A stretch of 64,000 nt of DNA from Streptomyces violaceoruber. GTDB lineage: Bacteria; Actinomycetota; Actinomycetes; Streptomycetales; Streptomycetaceae. Below the pieces are notes generated by a model. The model saw only the letters and a program-made list of their open reading frames with translations. It had not been told where the DNA came from and did no database searches. Both the position numbers and the translations under genes were made by a program. How positions within the stretch are numbered: position 1 is the stretch's first letter; each line of letters starts with the position of its first letter. The DNA lies in assembly GCF_033406955.1 (NCBI RefSeq), contig NZ_CP137734.1:8060001-8124000 (forward strand). The letters are read 5' to 3'. Positions 56,878 to 64,000 of the stretch are shown here, in pieces.

Positions 56878-59800
56878 ATGATGGAACCGACCGCTTCTCT
56901 CGTACGGCTTTCTCCCGCGCAGCTGGCCGGCCTGCGCCGCCGCACCGGCGACTTCTCCGACCAGGTCATCACCGAGGCGTGCGCCGTCGCACTGGCGTAC
57001 TGGGCCGAGGGGCGCGGCCCCGCCGGACTCGACCTCGCCCCGGGCACCCTGTTCACCGACGTGCTCGGCTGGGCCGACAGCGGCGGTACCGCGCCCACCG
57101 GTTGGGGCGCCGACGCGGGGACCGTCACCGTCCCGGGCGGCGTCGTGTCCCACGAGGCGCAGCTCACGCTCGACGACCTGGCCGACTTCCCGGACCGCCC
57201 GCTCGGCACCGTCGGCCCCTGTGGCCCGGCGGAGCGGCTGGAGCTCCTCGCCGGGTGGAACGACACCGACGCCGACCGGGCCCGTCCCGGCCTGGTGGAG
57301 ATGTTCCGCGAACAGGCGCGCGCCAGGCCGGACGCCGTGGCCGTCGTCGACGAGCGCCGCACCCTGACCTACCGTCAGATGGAGAAGCTGTCGGCCCAGT
57401 TGGCCCACCAGTTGCTCGCACGAGGGCTCGCCGCCGAAGACGTCGTCGGCATCTCCCTGGAACGCTCCGCCGAGATGGTGATCGGACTGCTCGCCGTCCT
57501 CCGGGCGGGCGGCGCGTTCGTCCCGCTCGACCCGCACTGGCCCGCCGAGCGCCGGGCCGTCGTCATCGAGGACGCCGGGGTCGTCGTGCAGCTCGACGCC
57601 TCGGGCGAGCCCGCCCCGGGCGAACCGGAAGCCGTGGCCGTCGACCTCGACGACTGGCGGTTCGGCGACCGTCCCACCGAGGACACCGGAGTCACCGTCC
57701 CCGGCGACGCCCTGGCCTACGTCATCTTCACCTCGGGCTCGACCGGGCGCCCCAAGGGCGCCATGATCCGGCACGAGGCGATCAGCGAGCGCCTGCTCTG
57801 GCAGATCCACGAGATCCTGGGCTTCGGCCACGACGACGCGTCCCTGTTCAAGGCGCCGCTGTCCTTCGACATCTCCATCAACGAGATCTTCCTGCCCCTC
57901 GTCAGCGGCGGCAGACTCGTCGTCCTGCGGCCCGGCGGCGAACGCGACCCGCACCATCTGCTGAGCGTGATCGACGAACAGCGCGTCACCTTCACCTACC
58001 TGGTCTCGTCCATGCTGGACGTGCTGCTGGAGATGGCCGGCGACTCGGGGCGCCTCGACAGCCTCCGTCACGTCTGGTGCGGCGGCGAGGTGCTCACGCC
58101 CGAACTCTACGAGCGCTTCCGCACCCGGCTCGACATCCCCCTCTACCACGGCTACGGACCCGCCGAGACGACGATCGGCGTGTCGCACGTCGTCTACCGG
58201 GGCGCGGCGGAGCGTCTGTCGACGTCGATCGGCCGGGCCAACCCCAACACCCGGCTGTACGTCCTGGACGACGAACTGCGCCCCGTCCCGGTCGGCGTCG
58301 GCGGCGAACTGTACGCCGGGGGGCTGCTGCTGGGCCGCGGCTACGTGAACGCGCCCGGCCTGACCGCGTCCAGGTTCGTGGCGAACCCCTTCGCCGACGA
58401 CGGCTCCAGGCTCTACCGGACCGGCGACCTCGCACGCTTCGCCCCCGACGGCTCGCTCGACTTCCTCGGCCGCGCGGACAACCAGGTCAAGATCCGGGGC
58501 ATGCGCCTGGAGATCGAGGACGTCGAGGTCGGCCTCGCCGAACACCCCCGCGTGCGCCACACCTGCGTCGTCGCGAGGAAGAACACGGCGGGCGGCACCT
58601 ACCTGGTGGGATACGTCATCCCGGCCGCCGGACACGAGGACCTGCGGGCGGACGAGGTCAAGGCCTGGGCCGGCGAGCACATGGTGGAGTACATGCTGCC
58701 CACCCACGTGGTCGTGATGACGGAGTTCCCGCTCACCGCGAACGGCAAGCTCGACCGGAACGCGCTGCCCGAGCCCGTGATCCCCGCGGGCTCGTCCGCC
58801 CCGCCCACCACCGACGAGGAGCGGACGGTGTGCGCGGCGGTCGCGGCGCTGCTCCAACTCGACCGGGTCGGCGTCGACCAGGACTTCTTCCAGCTCGGCG
58901 GCGACAGCATCCTGGCCATCTCGCTGCTCGGCAGGCTGCGCGACGCGGGACTCTACGTCACGGCCCGGCAGATCTTCACCCACAGCACGGTGGGAGCACT
59001 GGCGGCGGTGGCGAGCCGCGAGGACACCACCGTCGTGGACCACCGTGACGTGCCCACCGGAAGCGTCGTGGGGTCGCCCGTCGTGCAGTGGCTCGGCGAG
59101 ACCACGGACGCCATCGACGGGTTCGTCCAGTCGGTCGTGCTCAACACCCCGGCGGACCTGACCGCCGACGCCCTCGACCTGATCCTCGCCGCCGTGGTCC
59201 GCCGGCACCCCATGCTGCGGGCCAGGCTGGTGCGCGGCGAGCGCTGGGGATTCGACATCCCGGAGGCGGAGGCGGAGGCGGAGGCGGAGGCGGAGGCCGT
59301 ACCGGCCGTGGCGCTCTGGCGGGAGAGCGACCAGCCGCTCGACGCGTGCCTCGCCCTCGCCACCGGGGAACTGGACCCGGTGGGCGGCGCGATGCTGCGC
59401 GCCGTCTGGCGCCGCGAGGCCCGGCAACTGGCCCTCGTCGTCCACCACGTGGTGATCGACGGCGTGTCCTGGCGGGTGCTGATGGACGACCTGGCCACGG
59501 CGTGGCGGCAGTTCACCTCGGGCACGGCGGTGGAACTCCCGTCGGGCGGAACGTCGTTCCGGCGCTGGACCCAACTGCTGGAACGCGCGGCGTTCGACGC
59601 GGACAGCGCCTACTACCGCCGCGCCCTGCCGGGGCCCGACGAGCCGTTGGGCGGTCGCCCCCTGCGCGCGGACGACACCGTGGCCCGCGAGCGGATTCGG
59701 ACCGTGTCGATCGGCGCCACGGCCACGGCCGCGCTCCTGGGCGACACACCCGCGAAGTTCCACACGGGGATCAACGACGTCCTGGTGACCGCGCTCGCCG

Positions 59801-62800
59801 TCGCCCTCGCCCGACGGCGCCACGATCTCGGCCAGACCCAGACCTTCGCGCACATTGAACTCGAGGGCCACGGCCGCGAGGCCGCGTTCGTCGCCCCCTC
59901 CGCCGGCTTCGAGCCGGAACTCTCCAGGACCGTGGGCTGGTTCACGACCCTCTTCCCGGTGACCGTCGACCCCGGCACCGCCCCGGACCCGACCGCACCC
60001 GCGTACCTGTCCGCCGCGCTGAAGGCGGTCAAGGAGGACCTCGCACGCGTACCGGACCACGGTGTCTCCTACGGCGCGCTGCGCCATCTGGCCCGGGTCG
60101 CCTTCGACGCACCCGCCCCCCAGGTGCTCTTCAACTATCTGGGCCGCTTCGACGCGGGCTCGTCGGACGATTGGCAACTCGCCAGTGTCAACGGACAGTT
60201 GGGCGAGAAGCGGGACCCGCGCATGCGACTGCCCCGGGCCCTGGAATTCAACGCGATCGCCGAACCCGACGCCACCGGCGCGTACACACTGGTCACCGCG
60301 ATCTCCTGGCCGGACGGCATGTTCACCGACACGGACATCACCACCCTCGGCGCGTACTACGTCGAGGCGCTCACGGGGCTGGCCGCCCTGGAGAACGGCG
60401 GCCACTCGCCCAGCGACTTCCACCCACTGCCGCTCACCCAGGCGGACGTCGACGCCCTGGACGGCCCGGCGCTGCGGGACATCCTCCCGCTGACCCCGTT
60501 GCAGGAGGGCCTGTACTTCCACTCGGTCTACGACGGCGACGCCACCGGCAGCTACGTCGAGCAGCAACTGCTCACCCTGGAGGGCGAGGTGGACCCCGGC
60601 CGACTGGCCGCGGCGGCCACCCGCCTGCTGACCCTCCACCCGAACCTGGCCGCCCGCTTCGTGCCCCTGGCCGACGGCCGTGTGGTCTCCGTACTGGAGA
60701 GCGGACGCGAGGCGCCCTTCACCGTCCTGGACCGCCCCGGCATCACCGACGACGAGATCCGCGCCCACGCGGAGCACGACCGCCGCGCCGGATTCGACCT
60801 GGCCACCGGCCCGCCGATGCGCTACACCCTCATCCGCTCGGGAGCCCGCAGACACGTCCTGGTGCAGACGGTGCACCACATCGTCGCCGACGGCTGGTCC
60901 GTGCCGCCCATGCTGCGCACCCTGCTGGCCGAATACCGGGCACCGGGCTCCGGACACGCGCTCGGCGGCTTCCCCGAGCACGTGCGCCGGCTCGCCGCAC
61001 GCGACGGCGCCGCGAGCGACCGGGTGTGGGACGAGCAACTGGCGGACCTCCCCGGCCCGTCGCTGATCGCCGAGGGGCACCCGCCCTCCGCGCACTTCGC
61101 CGACACCGCGACGACGGCGGACACCGACGTCGACGCGTCCGCCCGGGCGGCCGGTGTGCCGCTGAGCGTCGCCGTGCACGGCGCCTGGGCCCTCACCCTG
61201 GGCGGCATCCTGCACCGCGACGACGTGGTGTTCGGCTCCACGGTGTCCGGGCGCGACGCGGACGTGCCCGGCATCGGGGACATGGTGGGCCTGTTCATCA
61301 ACACGATACCCCTGCGCGCCCGCTGGGCCGACACCACGACCGCGCGAGAACTCCTGACCGCCGTCAGGACGCACCAGGCCGCGGTGCTGCCGCACCAGCA
61401 CGTCTCGCTGGCGCGCATCGCCCGCCGGGCCGGGGCCGGAGCGCTCTTCGACACCCTCGTGGTGTTCGACGTGGCGACCGACGTGGCCGGACTGCGGCGG
61501 CCCGGCGACCCCCTCGCCGTCACCGGCATCGTCAACGAGGGCGCCCCGCACTACCCGCTGACGCTGGTGGTCGAGCGCACACCGGACGGCCGCCCGCGCT
61601 TCAACCTGATCCATGACGCCGAGCTGCTGCGGGAACCCGAGGTCCGCGAGATCCTGCGCACCTTCACCCGGACCCTGACCCATCTGCTCACCCGGCCGGA
61701 GGCACCGGTCGGCGGCCTGGCGTCCGAGGGCACTGGGCGGGTCGAGCCGGTCTCGCCGGCCACCCTGGGCGAACTGTTCGACGCCGCGGCGCGCCGCGAC
61801 CCGGCCGCCGCCGCCGTCACCCAGTGCGCCCTCGACGGCGCCACCCGCTCCCTGACCTACGGTGAACTGTCCCTGGCCAAGGATGAGTTGGTCGCCGTCC
61901 TGCGGGCGGCCGGGGTCGGTCCCGGCAAGCGGGTCGCCGTCGCCGTGCCGCGCTCCGTCGAGCAGGTCGTCGCCCTGGTCGCCGTCGTCGGCGCGGGCGG
62001 CGCCTACCTACCACTGGACCTGGCGTACCCCGACGAGCGACTGGAGTACGTCCTCGCCGACTCCGCCCCGCAGGTCGTCCTCGTGACCCCGGAGCAGCGC
62101 GACCGGTTCGCGCGGCTGCTGGACCGCGCGAACGTGCCGGCCCGCCTGCTCGTATTGGGGGAGGAGCCCCCGCCCACCGCCGCGGAGCCCGGACCCGCGG
62201 CCCGCTGGCACGACCCCGCGTACGTGATCTACACCTCCGGATCGACCGGCCGGCCCAAGGGCGTCGTCGTCCCCCACTCCAGCGTGGTGACGCTGCTCGC
62301 CAACACCCGGCCCGTCATGGACTTCGGCCCGGACGACGTGTGGGTCCATTTCCACTCCTTCTCCTTCGACTTCGCCGTCTGGGAGCTGTGGGGCGCTCTC
62401 ACGCACGGCGGTGAGCTGCTGGTGCCGGACTACGGTCTGACCCGTTCCCCGGTCGACTTCCACCGCCTGGTCCGCGAGCGCGGGGTCACGGTGCTCAACC
62501 AGACCCCGTCGGCCTTCCACCGGTTCGCCGAGGCCGACCGGCACGCGGGCGAGCCGCTGCCCGCACTGCGCAGGATCATCTTCGGCGGCGAGGGACTGGA
62601 CCTCGCACGGCTGCGCGACTGGGTGGCACGGCACGGCACCGAGTCGCCGGAACTGGTCAACATGTACGGCATCACCGAGACCACCGTCCACGTCACCCAC
62701 CGCGTGCTGACCGCCGCCGACTTCGCCCCCGGCGACCGTGCCGCCAGCCCGATCGGCGGCCCGGTACCCGGCCTCGTCACCCACCTGCTCGACGACCGGC

Positions 62801-64000
62801 TCCGCCCGGTGCCGCCGGGCCGGGTGGGCGCCATCTACGTCGCCGGCGACCAGGTGTCGCTCGGCTACCTCGGCAGGCCCGGGCTCACCGCCGGCCGGTT
62901 CGTGGCGAACCCGTTCACGGCCGACGGATCCCGGATGTACCACACCGGCGACCTCGCCCGCCGCACCCTCGACGGGCAGCTGGAGTTCGCCGGCCGCGCC
63001 GACGACCAGGTGCAGCTCAAGGGCTTCCGCATCGAACCGGGCGAGGTGGAGTCCGCGATCCGCGACCTCGACGGCGTGGTGGACGCCGCCGTCACCGTGG
63101 CGGACACCGACGACCATCTGGTCGCGCACGTCGTGGGCCGGGTGCCCGCGGACCTCACCGGACTCCTGTCGGCGAAGCTGCCCGCGCACATGGTGCCCGG
63201 CCGGGTGCTGCCCGTGGACGCCCTGCCGCTGACGGTCAACGGCAAGCTCGACCGCAGGGCACTGGCCGAGCGCGCGACACGCACGCCGAGCGCGGAGCCC
63301 GCACCGCACGGCGGGAACGACTCCGTACTCGCCACACTCGTCGGCCTCTTCGCCGAGACGCTGCCCGGCTCCGCACCGGACGCCGACACCGACTTCTTCG
63401 CTGCCGGAGGCGACAGCATCGTCGCCATCACCGTGATCAACCGGGCCAGGGCGGCCGGCCTGCCCGTCGCACCCCGCGACGTGTTCCTGCTCCGGACACC
63501 CCGCGCGCTCGCGGAGCACCTGGCGACGCGCACACCGCCGCCCGAGGCTTCCTCCGCGCCCACCGGCCACCAGGACGGCCCGCTGCCACCGACACCGATC
63601 ATGCTGCGCCAACGCGAACTGGGCGGATCACTCGCCCGGTTCGCCCAGGCCAGGACAGTGTCCGCACCCGAAGGAACCGGTTTCGCCGACGCGGAACGCG
63701 CCGCGCGCGCCGTCGTCGCCGCCCACCCGGCCCTGCGGCTGCGGCTCCGCGTCGAGCACGGGGTGTGGTCGCTGAGCACGGAACCCGCCCGCGAGGTCGC
63801 GGTGACCCGCGGGTCCGGAACCGACGTGGCGCAGACGGCCGACGAGGCGGCCGGGCGGCTCGATCCGGAGAACGGCGACATCGTCGCGTTCACCTGGCTG
63901 GAGACCAGCCGCACCCTGGTGGTCGCCGTACACCACCTCGCCGTCGACGCCGTGTCCTGGCTGATCCTGCTGGACGACCTGGCCGCCGCGATGCGCGGGG
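56878..64000 (+). CDS. cchH: Coelichelin non-ribosomal peptide synthetase (N-terminal 2374 residues)
   Basis: The frame is open from ATG 56878 to the window end and continues beyond. Domain order, with approximate residues: leader (1-135); A1 (139-625); PCP1 with Ser677 in G-G-D-S; E1 (730-1170) with H-H-V-V-I-D-G-V-S-W at 856; C2 (1200-1620) with H-H-I-V-A-D-G-W at 1333; A2 (1628-2125); PCP2 with Ser2180; E2, truncated, with H-H-L-A-V-D-A-V-S-W at 2352. The eight variable Stachelhaus residues (plus the end Asp and Lys) read D-I-N-Y-W-G-G-I-G-K for A1 and D-F-W-N-I-G-M-V-H-K for A2. These equal the codes I recall for the coelichelin formyl-hydroxyornithine and threonine modules, and E1 and E2 fit D-residues there. 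There is no leading C domain. The third module lies outside the window. GGAAGGGG lies 15 bases before the start; ATG 56881 is an alternative. Confidence 0.95.
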   Translation, partial: MMEPTASLVRLSPAQLAGLRRRTGDFSDQVITEACAVALAYWAEGRGPAGLDLAPGTLFTDVLGWADSGGTAPTGWGADAGTVTVPGGVVSHEAQLTLDDLADFPDRPLGTVGPCGPAERLELLAGWNDTDADRARPGLVEMFREQARARPDAVAVVDERRTLTYRQMEKLSAQLAHQLLARGLAAEDVVGISLERSAEMVIGLLAVLRAGGAFVPLDPHWPAERRAVVIEDAGVVVQLDASGEPAPGEPEAVAVDLDDWRFGDRPTEDTGVTVPGDALAYVIFTSGSTGRPKGAMIRHEAISERLLWQIHEILGFGHDDASLFKAPLSFDISINEIFLPLVSGGRLVVLRPGGERDPHHLLSVIDEQRVTFTYLVSSMLDVLLEMAGDSGRLDSLRHVWCGGEVLTPELYERFRTRLDIPLYHGYGPAETTIGVSHVVYRGAAERLSTSIGRANPNTRLYVLDDELRPVPVGVGGELYAGGLLLGRGYVNAPGLTASRFVANPFADDGSRLYRTGDLARFAPDGSLDFLGRADNQVKIRGMRLEIEDVEVGLAEHPRVRHTCVVARKNTAGGTYLVGYVIPAAGHEDLRADEVKAWAGEHMVEYMLPTHVVVMTEFPLTANGKLDRNALPEPVIPAGSSAPPTTDEERTVCAAVAALLQLDRVGVDQDFFQLGGDSILAISLLGRLRDAGLYVTARQIFTHSTVGALAAVASREDTTVVDHRDVPTGSVVGSPVVQWLGETTDAIDGFVQSVVLNTPADLTADALDLILAAVVRRHPMLRARLVRGERWGFDIPEAEAEAEAEAEAVPAVALWRESDQPLDACLALATGELDPVGGAMLRAVWRREARQLALVVHHVVIDGVSWRVLMDDLATAWRQFTSGTAVELPSGGTSFRRWTQLLERAAFDADSAYYRRALPGPDEPLGGRPLRADDTVARERIRTVSIGATATAALLGDTPAKFHTGINDVLVTALAVALARRRHDLGQTQTFAHIELEGHGREAAFVAPSAGFEPELSRTVGWFTTLFPVTVDPGTAPDPTAPAYLSAALKAVKEDLARVPDHGVSYGALRHLARVAFDAPAPQVLFNYLGRFDAGSSDDWQLASVNGQLGEKRDPRMRLPRALEFNAIAEPDATGAYTLVTAISWPDGMFTDTDITTLGAYYVEALTGLAALENGGHSPSDFHPLPLTQADVDALDGPALRDILPLTPLQEGLYFHSVYDGDATGSYVEQQLLTLEGEVDPGRLAAAATRLLTLHPNLAARFVPLADGRVVSVLESGREAPFTVLDRPGITDDEIRAHAEHDRRAGFDLATGPPMRYTLIRSGARRHVLVQTVHHIVADGWSVPPMLRTLLAEYRAPGSGHALGGFPEHVRRLAARDGAASDRVWDEQLADLPGPSLIAEGHPPSAHFADTATTADTDVDASARAAGVPLSVAVHGAWALTLGGILHRDDVVFGSTVSGRDADVPGIGDMVGLFINTIPLRARWADTTTARELLTAVRTHQAAVLPHQHVSLARIARRAGAGALFDTLVVFDVATDVAGLRRPGDPLAVTGIVNEGAPHYPLTLVVERTPDGRPRFNLIHDAELLREPEVREILRTFTRTLTHLLTRPEAPVGGLASEGTGRVEPVSPATLGELFDAAARRDPAAAAVTQCALDGATRSLTYGELSLAKDELVAVLRAAGVGPGKRVAVAVPRSVEQVVALVAVVGAGGAYLPLDLAYPDERLEYVLADSAPQVVLVTPEQRDRFARLLDRANVPARLLVLGEEPPPTAAEPGPAARWHDPAYVIYTSGSTGRPKGVVVPHSSVVTLLANTRPVMDFGPDDVWVHFHSFSFDFAVWELWGALTHGGELLVPDYGLTRSPVDFHRLVRERGVTVLNQTPSAFHRFAEADRHAGEPLPALRRIIFGGEGLDLARLRDWVARHGTESPELVNMYGITETTVHVTHRVLTAADFAPGDRAASPIGGPVPGLVTHLLDDRLRPVPPGRVGAIYVAGDQVSLGYLGRPGLTAGRFVANPFTADGSRMYHTGDLARRTLDGQLEFAGRADDQVQLKGFRIEPGEVESAIRDLDGVVDAAVTVADTDDHLVAHVVGRVPADLTGLLSAKLPAHMVPGRVLPVDALPLTVNGKLDRRALAERATRTPSAEPAPHGGNDSVLATLVGLFAETLPGSAPDADTDFFAAGGDSIVAITVINRARAAGLPVAPRDVFLLRTPRALAEHLATRTPPPEASSAPTGHQDGPLPPTPIMLRQRELGGSLARFAQARTVSAPEGTGFADAERAARAVVAAHPALRLRLRVEHGVWSLSTEPAREVAVTRGSGTDVAQTADEAAGRLDPENGDIVAFTWLETSRTLVVAVHHLAVDAVSWLILLDDLAAAMRG
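59263..59298 (+). repeat. Hexanucleotide repeat encoding Glu-Ala six times in the CchH E1 domain
   Basis: GAGGCG is repeated five times, with a sixth copy ending GAGGCC. It encodes six Glu-Ala dipeptides inside the first epimerization domain, in frame, after F-D-I-P. Changes in copy number would add or remove two residues without a frameshift. Confidence 0.9.

Noticed and set aside
59263..59298. Possible CRISPR-like or mobile repeat
   Set aside because: The units are six bases with no spacers and encode Glu-Ala pairs in frame in an NRPS domain, so it is a coding microsatellite.
56848..61683. A 1611-codon open frame on the minus strand
   Set aside because: It is the complement of the CchH synthetase, whose A, PCP, E and C motifs are on the plus strand.
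1..64000. Classical defence, phage or plasmid systems
   Set aside because: No CRISPR array, restriction, toxin-antitoxin, integrase or transposase motif was seen. The ankyrin and propeller pair was considered as a defence candidate but lacks any effector or nuclease.

Overview
The window is high-GC actinobacterial DNA. Codons favour G or C at the third position, GTG starts are common, ATGA/GTGA overlaps couple genes, and several proteins carry Tat signals or lipoboxes. Gene content and order point to Streptomyces. The right end is the 5' two thirds of the coelichelin siderophore cluster. The adjoining run of nadE, glycerol kinase, DUF5302 and CocE/NonD peptidase genes matches, from memory, the Streptomyces coelicolor A3(2) region next to cch (SCO0489-SCO0499). 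S. coelicolor or a close relative is therefore likely. No rRNA, tRNA, CRISPR array or insertion sequence was seen.

Layout. 1-6.5 kb: a secreted discoidin-domain protein cut by the window edge, a CYTH-CHAD protein, a membrane-anchored M23 peptidase, and a SpoIIE-type phosphatase split by a frameshift. 6.7-12.2 kb: a minus-strand sugar operon with a GH114-like enzyme, ABC binding protein, two permeases and a GH4 enzyme, closed by an 18-bp stem. 12.8-21.7 kb: a second sugar locus with an ABC binding protein, two permeases, a GH20 hexosaminidase and a CBM3-GH16 protein, divergent from a GntR/HutC regulator, followed by a Tat-exported GH109-like enzyme. 21.7-34 kb: an L,D-transpeptidase-like lipoprotein, a cold-shock protein with a structured leader, hydrolases, a methyltransferase, an SMP-30 protein, Lrp/AsnC and TetR regulators, an SDR-TetR-TetR-SDR block, a YVTN propeller lipoprotein and an AI-2E transporter. 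34-48 kb: a TetR/SDR pair with matching operators, glpK, a truncated TetR fused by deletion to an SDR remnant, nadE, a 1002-residue secreted PA14/propeller/DUF1080 protein, a DEAD-box helicase, a hydrolase with twin operators, small membrane and soluble proteins, and a secreted X-Pro-type peptidase.

48.3-64 kb: coelichelin genes. CchA (formyltransferase) is divergent from CchB (ornithine N5-monooxygenase), CchC and CchD (siderophore import permeases), CchE (import ATPase), CchF (binding lipoprotein), CchG (exporter-type ABC protein) and CchH (NRPS, truncated by the window end). Five 19-bp sequences resembling DmdR/IdeR iron boxes sit in front of cchA, cchB, cchE, cchF and cchH. CchA and CchB make the formyl-hydroxyornithine building blocks, CchH assembles them with threonine, CchG probably exports, and CchC-F recover the ferric complex. 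The two adenylation-domain specificity codes read from the sequence match those I recall for coelichelin modules 1 and 2.

The accessory part contains several broken genes (phosphatase, ankyrin protein, cyclic-nucleotide-domain protein, two SDR remnants, a TetR lacking its N-terminus). Some differ by one base and could be sequencing errors; others look like true decay or deletion.
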